A stretch of 64,000 nucleotides of DNA, from positions 3,906,001-3,970,000 of the forward strand of contig CM062381.1 in NCBI GenBank assembly GCA_031310005.1, in the 5' to 3' direction. This DNA comes from Dactylellina haptotyla. Lineage: Eukaryota; Ascomycota; Orbiliomycetes; Orbiliales; Orbiliaceae. Position numbers and translations under genes: made by a program. The notes beneath the pieces are model-generated. The model did not search any database. It was not told the DNA's origin and saw nothing but the letters and a program-made list of their open reading frames with translations. Position 1 is the stretch's first letter; each line of letters opens with the position of its first letter. Positions 56,817 to 64,000 of the stretch are shown here, piece by piece.

Positions 56817-58574
56817 TTACTCCTTCCTCTCTTTCACATTAATCAACAGTGGCCCATCCGTAACAGGCACAAACAACGCCCTCCAATTCATATTCTCCTC
56901 TTTGAAATCCTTATCAAAATTGATCTCATACCGTCTGAACAGCCTCGCAACCGTCAACTCCAACTCAGCCCACGCCAGGTTCATCCCGACGCAGATTCTC
57001 GCCCCTCGGCTGAACGGCATAAAGTACTTCTCCTGCTCCTTCGTATCCTCGGCCAACCACCTCGCCGGGTTGAATTTAAACGGCTCCGGGTACACAGTAG
57101 GGTTTGTATGATACATATAATGCGAGTTCATGACACAGGTACCCGGTGGTAGATCGTATCCGAGCATATTTACGCCAGTGGAGGGTACATCTCTAGGCAA
57201 GGGTCCCGGAATGCCATGACCGAACCTCAACGACTCCTTTATCACAGCTTGAAGGAAAGGTAGCTGCTCCAGCACCTCTTCTTTAACGTCAGACGTCGGG
57301 GTCTTCATTACTGTCTTCAATTCGTCCAGAAGTTGTTTTTGGATATCCGGGTTCTTGACAAGATGGAACGTCGCCAGAGTCAGCGTGTGTCCTGTGGTAT
57401 CCATCCCCGCGGAGACGGTCAACAGAGCGTCAGAGGCTAACTGGGCCTCTGTAGCCGCTTTTCGTCCTTTCTTCGGATCGTCCTGGAACAACTGCGCGAA
57501 GATGGTGACCATATCCGTCTCCCCGCTGTCCCATTTCTTCTTCTGCACCATAACCGCATCGTGACAGTGGTCTTGGAAATCGAGTACGTGCGCCATGGGT
57601 GGTGATATCTTCCTCACCGTGTCTCTGCTCAGGAAATTCATGAAGAACCAGCCGATGAACGCGAATAACGTAGGGAAGGCTTCTTGGATTTTAGTCGACT
57701 CGATGAGCGATTCGAACGCGCGAAGCCATTCCGGGGCGAAATTAGGGTCTTCGAGTGCGTTGAATGATTTCTCGTAAGAGTAAGTCGTTATCACATCGCA
57801 CGCAAGACAGCGGAACCCACGGCTGATATCAATTCTGTTCATGGTGTGGATGCGGTCTAGAAGTAGAGTGACCTTGGATTGAATTAGGTCTTCGAGTTTG
57901 CGGACGGATTGTTTGGAGAAGTAAGGCTGTAGGGCGTTCCGGCGGAGGTGGGCCTCGTGGAAGTCAATAACATCAAGAAGGGAGTCCTTTGTTGATGGAT
58001 GGTTGTAGAATTGGGCCGATTTGGGGAACTTGGTGGCCACTTTGAAGATTCTATAATGCGTAAATATTAGATAGTGGATAAAATTTAAAATGTATCAATT
58101 TGTAAGTGAATACATACTGGTTGTAAGTCTCAATATCGGCAATATGCACAAAGGTCGGTCCAGTTCGAACGATTGGTCCTTGGGGTATTCGTTAGTAATT
58201 TCGCACATTCGGGTATAAAAATCAGAATGCGACGTACCGTATGTCCGGTGCAACTCAGTTATATCATCAAGATAATCACCCCTCCTCTTACCCCTCCAGA
58301 AGGTCGTGTACAATTTATTCACATCGATCGAGAACAGCGGCATTTTAGGCCCAGGAACTTTCCTCAACGGATGCAGGTACAGCCGATAGAGAAACCGCAC
58401 GGGGAGGTATATGAAAGCGTACCCGAGGGTGTACGCGCTCCCGCAGAGCGCAGCATATTTAATCAACTCCACGGGAGAGAGCGTCAGGATATGCGCGCGG
58501 AGCGTGTGGAGATCCTGCAGGAGGGAACTCATATTGTGTTGCATCATGTTGGGAAGTTGAAATGACGAAGTCAT
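56817..58574 (-). CDS. Cytochrome P450 monooxygenase
   Basis: Three exons (58574-58238, 58178-58118, 58050-56817) give 543 residues; introns are 59 and 67 bp, the first with a TACTAAC branch site. A membrane anchor lies at about 35-65 (VELIKYAALCGSAYTLGYAF), followed by the hinge HPLRKVPGPK. I-helix AGMDTTGHTL, ExxR helix KESLRFGHGIPGPLPR, PERF-like FNPARW, and the heme loop PFSRGARICVGMNLA with axial Cys486 are all intact. The segment HLRRNALQPYFSKQSV resembles fungal class II P450s of secondary metabolism (trichodiene-oxygenase-like clan). No backbone synthase gene lies nearby in this window, so the substrate is unknown. It is convergent with the sirtuin. Confidence 0.92.
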
Positions 58575-59586
58575 CTTGGAGTGATCGATCGCGACTGTAC
58601 TTATGGTATTCGAACGGCGAAAGAGTAAATTTAAAAGATGAGTGGACTTTCTTTACGATATTTATACTCGAATGGCATATAAACCGATGTTAACAACCCG
58701 TCTGACTGCGAACTTGCGAACTTGCGAACTTGTATTCTATTTAACCGGGTGCACCTGAGGGAACATCAAACGTGGACGGTTTCCGCGGTAGCCGAATTAT
58801 CTTCTCCTACTGGTACCACGATGTCCTTTTCGATATTCAGAATGCAAGGCCTGGCGGAGAGCCGCATGCAGGGTTCTTTCCGATGGAGCTTGAGAGTCGG
58901 GGATCCGTTTTCCTGGTTGCCCGATGGTCTCTATATTTATCAGCTTCTGACAAAATGAGCATCCGTAATTGGCTAGTTTGCAGGGACAGTGTCGATACGG
59001 GTGTAATCGGGCAGAAGATGAGTCGGCCTACCTAAGACTTTGTGTTGCGGAACCCGTGGACAGCGGGCTGGTATCCGGCTTCCTGGTTTGAACGCACGAG
59101 CTCGTGTATTTGACGAGGGGAAGCCGTATTTGATGACTATGTATATCAAAGACTACAGGGTTCTACTCTAGTTGAAATCGGAGAAAGATGGAGAGTCTGA
59201 TGTCACGAATATCCGATATCCTCGGGTCCCTTTAGGAGGGGTTATATAACTTGCAAAATGATGATTGCAGCCTCACGAAACCGGTTCTTGTGAAAGTGCC
59301 GGCCGAAAATGAGGCTTTTCTCACCCTGTGGATACCGTTGGGCACAATTTATTTGACACAGTTAGTGTTGGTAGGTAACGTTGGTGCACTCCAGTTATCA
59401 TCATTGGAGGGTCAATATGGTCAATGCGCGGTGCGGGGATGTCAGCAGTAACCGCATGTGACAAAAGCAACGTACCAAAATGTGTTGCTGGTGGGTTTAT
59501 TCCAACAAGCTAATCGAAGAAGCCTCGCCATTTCTGTAGCGAGTCTTTATATGTTAAAGTACCCTGGTCTCACCTGAATCTGTTAG
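58575..59586. other. Intergenic, 1 kb
   Basis: P450 promoter side and the region before the tRNA. Contains a triple octamer repeat at 58707-58732; no gene seen. Confidence 0.55.
58707..58732. repeat. Octamer repeat TGCGAACT, three copies
   Basis: Three perfect head-to-tail copies of TGCGAACT followed by TG, about 135 bp upstream of the P450 start codon. Confidence 0.9.
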
Positions 59587-59658
59587 GGTACCGTGGCCTA
59601 ATGGCAAGGCATCGCTTTCCGGTGGCGGAGATTGCGCGTTCGAGTCGCGTCGGTATCG
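59587..59658 (+). tRNA. tRNA-Arg(CCG)
   Basis: A 72 nt cloverleaf without an intron. The acceptor stem GGTACCG pairs with CGGTATC (one G-U). The D arm is GCC/GGC; the anticodon arm TCGCT/GGCGG holds loop TTCCGGT with anticodon CCG at 59619-59621. The variable loop is AGATT, the T arm GCGCG/CGCGT with loop TTCGAGT, and the discriminator base G. A T6 run at 59673-59678 is a good Pol III terminator. It decodes CGG arginine codons. CCA is absent, as usual for nuclear tRNA genes. Confidence 0.93.
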
Positions 59659-59672
59659 ATTAGTTCAATTTC

Positions 59673-59678
59673 TTTTTT
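59673..59678 (+). terminator. Pol III terminator of tRNA-Arg
   Basis: Six T residues 15 nt after the mature tRNA end. Confidence 0.75.
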
Positions 59679-61352
59679 GGGGATATCTGCAAACCTTTTG
59701 TTTTTGGTCTGAACAAATGTTGCTTGGCCAACTTTTTATTAGCTCGTTTGTCGTCGGCAGTCTATTGTCGCAATCTGGTGGAACCGAATATCTTTTACTT
59801 TATAGTTGTGTATTGACCACACCGATACTATGAGTATGCTGGTATGGCTATATAGCCGGCACATTCAGGTCCTCCAATGGGAACGACCATCAGAAAAACA
59901 AGTATTAAACTACTAAGTAACTAAAAAATATGAATATAAAAGGTGAATCAAATTATAGTCTCTAACTCCAAGTAGTATAGCGCAAGGGAAGACATGAGCT
60001 TGGGCATTATTACCTCTATACATATATACAAGCCTATATCTTCGCCTGCTGTCGAATGGGTACATATAGGTATGTTAGAATCGTATATCGAGTCCACAAA
60101 CGTCCTCAATATCATTCAGAGTCACCTACCGGATGGAAACTGAATCCAACTATTGACAATAGTAATTTAAGATACTTCTACAGAGATAGCCTCTGATCTA
60201 GCTATACCTTCGATCCCATTCCCTCATATGAGGCTGACAGCGACTTCAGCTGAATAATTCTAATGTTGTAAAACATCGAAGCTCTAAGATCGCTGCGAAG
60301 ATGCAGGAGCTCAACAGGTGGACTAGGGAGCAATGTAAACTCCTTTTAGACGCATCCTAACGGTAACCACTGCTTGGAAGGCGTCTCTTGCGTATTCGAA
60401 TTTGCTCAGCAACGCTCGTAGACATTCCAAAGACGCCTCATGCATGACAGAATCACAAATTCAACACAAGGAAACAAGGTCACCGGACGGCAAGTATCTT
60501 TCTCGTAACATTTTAGGGCAGATGCAGAAGCTCGGCCAGGATGACTCATCTAGTGCCAACCTCTCTGTTCTTTTGACTTTGCTCTGGTCAGTTCAACGTC
60601 AGGGCCGATACGTAATCCCAATCCTTCGAGGGCTTAGAATGTCCTCGCGCCGACGACGGGATCGCGCAGACAGAGACTTCCGAACGTAATAATAAATGTC
60701 TCAAGGCTATTTTCGCCTCTGCGAGTTCCCGACATAGGAGAATTTACAAGGGTTTCTCGATGGTAGGGCTGGAGATGGAAGTTTATTCCGATAGTCGCAA
60801 CCAAAATGCAAAGGATCTTTCGAAGTGGGAAGATCCTATCACGGGGCGAATCAACAGTCGACCCCAGCTGATCACATAGTTCTGCTGGTCGTCATAACCA
60901 ATCAATTTGCATTCTCGCACTGGGTGTATCGCCATACTGTGTAACGTCGTTCAGCCGCAAGATATCCTGGCGCCAAGACCAAACGGCAACTTCCAACAAT
61001 CCAGCAGGAACGATTCGTGTTGTCCGGGCGTACCACGGGATCCAAACATAGCTACTGCTTTCTGTTGAGGATAAATCGGGAGGATGGCCGAACAGGTGAT
61101 AATACCATGGGCCTGAGTTTATCAAATCCAACTGGCTTCTACACGCCACAAATCTGGCCGGGTCACCGACAACTACCATAGGACGGTCTGAATTGTGTTG
61201 CCATATGGCTTCCTGGGGTATATAAAGATGCTATCCGACGCAGCGGTTCGGAAGGAAATCAACGTCTAGGTTGAAATCGATTAATCAGAGTTTTGAGCAT
61301 ATAATTTTTTGATAAGAAGCATATCTATTTATAATAAATTTACCAATCTGCA
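59679..61352. other. Intergenic, 1.7 kb
   Basis: No supported gene. Open frames at 60402-60689 (+) and 60892-61179 (-) have no motif or supporting structure. The end contains the TATA box of the metallopeptidase gene. Confidence 0.5.
61219..61226 (+). promoter_or_regulatory. TATA box of the metallopeptidase gene
   Basis: TATATAAA, 134 bp before the start codon, a suitable distance for a fungal core promoter. Confidence 0.6.
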
Positions 61353-64000
61353 ATGTCAGGAGCAGCGCCTCCAGCAAGAAGCGCCGTTTTTGCACCGGCT
61401 CTGGTAACCCCAGATAGTCGCGTTGATTACGAAGCTTCGAATGATGCAATCCGCCTCTGGTACGATCTCTCTCGCAATCAGGCGGCGGCCAAGCCCTTCT
61501 TTAAACCCCGCGATGTTGCCTACGATGCCTTGAAAACCTACTCCAAGCAGTTCGCCTGGAATGTGGATCTGGCAGACTTGGTCGACCATCGCGTGAATAG
61601 TAACGGCGCCGCTCATTCCGTTCGCTTTACCCAAAAGTTCAAAGAAGTTCCCGTTGATGCGAGTGAAGTTGTCGTCAACTTGGATAACAACGGTACCGTA
61701 TATTCTATCTACAACGGTTATCACTACGGGATTCCCCGAGATCTTGAGCCCAAAAAGATTACCGTCAGTCAGAGGGAAGCGAGAGTACTCGTCGATCGAG
61801 CGGTACAGCAAACATATAAAGAGTATAAAGTCGAATCCCAAGCTCTCATCGTCTATCAATACCACCCGTTTGTCAACCGCCCTCCAAAGGGTAAGGGAAG
61901 AAGCGATGAAAGTTCTAAACTCGCCATCCTTAGAAAAGCCACGGAGGTTCAAGAGGCAGAGTTCGAGGAACCCATCATCGCCGGCCCTCAGGATGGACAG
62001 TACTTTCTCGCGTGGGATTTCAAAGTGTTAACTCAGAACCCTCGTAACTATTACCGCCTTCTTCTCGACGCGATGACCGGCAAGTTTATCACCGTCCAGG
62101 ATCTGGCTCAGTACGCCAGCGGAACCGCAAGGGTTTTTGACCCCAATCCCGTCGTTATCAGCGGGAATGCGACCCTCGCTCCTACTACTGCAGCATCTGT
62201 TCTCCACGGATATACCCAAGTGGTCGGCGTGGATCGTTTGAACCCGGCGGACGGCTCGGGCAAATACCATCTTGATGGCTCGTTCGCCGAGATGGACGAA
62301 ATCGAAGCGCCAACTTTCGCCGAACCAACGAGCGCCACTGCGGATTTTACCTTCGAGACCGACAACCGCGCTTTCCTCGATTCGATGACTTATTTCCACA
62401 TTGACAGATTCCAGAACTACATCCAAACGTCTCTGGGTCTCACGAATGTCGCCAACTACAATATTAAAATTGATCCACAGGGGTTTGACGGACAGGATAA
62501 TTCTCATTACATCGGGGGCGCGATCACTTTCGGCGAAGGTGGCGGCGTACCGGATGCCCAGGATGCGATGGTCATATTGCATGAGTATGGTCACGCTATT
62601 CAAGATAACACCAATCCAGGGTTTAACAACCCTGTCAGCGGTGTGGGCGAAGGATTTGGCGATTTTCTTTCAGCCATCTACTACGATGACAAGCATACGA
62701 ATCCATCAGCCACTCGAGGTTGGATGATGTCGTGGGATGCTCGAGGCGGGTGGGGCGGTCGTCGCTACGATCTTTCCTACAACTTCGACGACCCTCAGTA
62801 TACCAGTCTGAGCGAAAATCACGCTACCGGTCAGCTGTGGTGCACAACCGGGTTCGAGCTCTACCGTAAGCTGGGAGGAGACTCTTCGTACATCGGAACC
62901 AAACACTTCGCTCGGGACCTTACGATCAAACTTCACTTGCTGGCAAACTTCAATGTCCCCTCGAAGGATGCGACCACCACGCAGATGGCTCAGCAGATGG
63001 AGGCTGCGGACGGTAACCTCGGCGGGTGGTATGGCTTGACCGACAAGCTGCACCAAAAGGTCATCTACGATACTTTCCGCCGTCGACATCTTCCGGGATA
63101 TCCCAATAAGCCTGTCGATGTGTACATCAATGATGGTCGCGAGGGTGGTTACGGCTCCACCAGCGGGAATGACCTGTTCACAGAGAAGCTCTGGCAAGAA
63201 AGTTACTGGGATACCCAGGACATCTGGGTGAAGACTACTCCCTATGCCAGTGCAGCAGCACAAGCAGCGGGCAGCCCAAACGACTACGTTGAACCGCCAG
63301 TAGGCAGCACTGCTTATCTCTACGCTCGTGTGAAGAATCGTGGTACAAGCGGATCGGGTCCCGTTAAGGTTCGCGCCTTCAGCGCCCAACCTGGTATCGG
63401 CCTTTCCTGGCCGGACGATTGGTTCGAGATGGATGCGAGCCAGGTCGCTCAGCCTTCCAACATCACCCCGGGAACAGGCAACGGCATCATCGTCGGTCCG
63501 TTTACCTGGACCCCCACCGAAGTCGGACACGAATGCGTGTTTGTGATTGCCGAGTGCAATCAAGACAAGGCGACTACGCAGGTTATCGCCCCTAACGCAC
63601 GCGTAGAACACTCACAGCTCGTCCCGTTCGACAACAATATCGCCCAGCGCAATATCCATCCTACCGCCGCGGGTGGCAAGTTCAACCGTGGTTTCTGGGT
63701 CCGAAACCCAGACGAGATTACGAGGTTGATCTCTCTGGTGTACGAGTCTAGATTGCCTCGAGGGTGGCAGTTCACCACCAATCTGGTCAACCAGACTCAG
63801 ATTCGCCTAGGTCCTCTGGATAAACGCTGGGTCGAGCTCGTTATCGACCAGGCTGCGGGAGCCGAAGTTACAAATTTCGACAGGCCTTTCACCCTCGCTG
63901 TGACGGGCTTGATTGAGGACCGCGTCATCGGAGGTATGACGTACTATATTGCTCCGGATTCGGCATTCGCACCACCTAGAAAGCCGCCAGGGGGCGGTCA
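61353..64000 (+). CDS. Zinc metallopeptidase, M36/M4-like gluzincin (3' end outside window)
   Basis: The frame stays open from ATG 61353 to the window end: at least 882 residues with no intron or stop. The catalytic motif HEYGH (410-414) is followed 19 residues later by GEGFGDF with Glu433, giving the His-Glu-xx-His plus Glu zinc site of gluzincins; NHATGQLW downstream resembles the M36 region near the S1' pocket. The N-terminal 250 residues resemble a propeptide or FTP-like region (VSQREARVLVDRAVQQTYKE). After about 600, repeats of a beta-sandwich kind (AYLYARVKNRGTSGSGPVKV) suggest an Ig-like or CARDB-like domain. No N-terminal signal peptide is visible (MSGAAPPARSAVFAPALVTP), odd for this secreted class. 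Intact zinc ligands suggest an active enzyme. Confidence 0.85.
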   Translation, partial: MSGAAPPARSAVFAPALVTPDSRVDYEASNDAIRLWYDLSRNQAAAKPFFKPRDVAYDALKTYSKQFAWNVDLADLVDHRVNSNGAAHSVRFTQKFKEVPVDASEVVVNLDNNGTVYSIYNGYHYGIPRDLEPKKITVSQREARVLVDRAVQQTYKEYKVESQALIVYQYHPFVNRPPKGKGRSDESSKLAILRKATEVQEAEFEEPIIAGPQDGQYFLAWDFKVLTQNPRNYYRLLLDAMTGKFITVQDLAQYASGTARVFDPNPVVISGNATLAPTTAASVLHGYTQVVGVDRLNPADGSGKYHLDGSFAEMDEIEAPTFAEPTSATADFTFETDNRAFLDSMTYFHIDRFQNYIQTSLGLTNVANYNIKIDPQGFDGQDNSHYIGGAITFGEGGGVPDAQDAMVILHEYGHAIQDNTNPGFNNPVSGVGEGFGDFLSAIYYDDKHTNPSATRGWMMSWDARGGWGGRRYDLSYNFDDPQYTSLSENHATGQLWCTTGFELYRKLGGDSSYIGTKHFARDLTIKLHLLANFNVPSKDATTTQMAQQMEAADGNLGGWYGLTDKLHQKVIYDTFRRRHLPGYPNKPVDVYINDGREGGYGSTSGNDLFTEKLWQESYWDTQDIWVKTTPYASAAAQAAGSPNDYVEPPVGSTAYLYARVKNRGTSGSGPVKVRAFSAQPGIGLSWPDDWFEMDASQVAQPSNITPGTGNGIIVGPFTWTPTEVGHECVFVIAECNQDKATTQVIAPNARVEHSQLVPFDNNIAQRNIHPTAAGGKFNRGFWVRNPDEITRLISLVYESRLPRGWQFTTNLVNQTQIRLGPLDKRWVELVIDQAAGAEVTNFDRPFTLAVTGLIEDRVIGGMTYYIAPDSAFAPPRKPPGGG

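Noticed and set aside
60892-61179. Trp-rich 95-codon minus-strand frame before the metallopeptidase
   Set aside because: Possible exon of a gene, but no partner exon, motif or signal peptide could be supported.
62706-63611. Minus-strand frame of 301 codons opposite the metallopeptidase
   Set aside because: Antisense to a clear peptidase frame; no recognisable protein features.

Overview
This is a piece of a filamentous ascomycete (Pezizomycotina) nuclear genome. The evidence is GT-AG introns of about 55-130 bp with CTAAC/CTAAT branch sites, a long UBR1 ubiquitin ligase, an FPR3/4-type nucleolar FKBP, a mitochondrial alternative oxidase, a fungal cytochrome P450, many short secreted proteins and a nuclear tRNA-Arg. 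The many lineage-specific secreted proteins would fit a group such as Orbiliomycetes or Pezizomycetes, but nothing in the sequence fixes the class. I found no transposon, viral copy, rRNA or CRISPR array.

Layout. 0-10 kb: two conserved genes on the + strand, SQT1 (ribosomal protein chaperone) and UBR1 (N-degron E3 ligase). 10.6-14 kb: two secreted orphan proteins. 14-21 kb: FPR4-like FKBP (-) and REV1 (+) diverge from a 0.6 kb promoter, followed by a two-exon acylphosphatase (-) that is convergent with REV1. 21-33 kb: accessory-looking and gene-sparse, with an APH-like kinase showing an apparent frame break, three cysteine-rich secreted peptides, a nitronate monooxygenase, a probable ankyrin relic, alternative oxidase and a cysteine-containing secreted orphan. 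33-40 kb: an F-box protein, 6-phosphogluconate dehydrogenase (seven exons) and an RRM protein. 40.3-44.1 kb: three tandem genes for secreted, cysteine-free proteins with the same exon layout, the most distinctive element here. 44-55 kb: one conserved 730-residue protein inside very long non-coding flanks (2.85 kb downstream, 6 kb upstream). 55-59 kb: HST2-type sirtuin and a cytochrome P450, convergent. 59.6 kb: tRNA-Arg(CCG). 61.3 kb to the end: an intronless zinc metallopeptidase that runs off the window.

The genes are not an operon. Housekeeping functions (translation, protein turnover, DNA damage tolerance, pentose phosphate pathway, respiration) are mixed with secreted proteins of unknown role. 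Spliced models were made by hand from splice signals, reading phase and family motifs. Where lengths are quoted, the exon sums divide by three.
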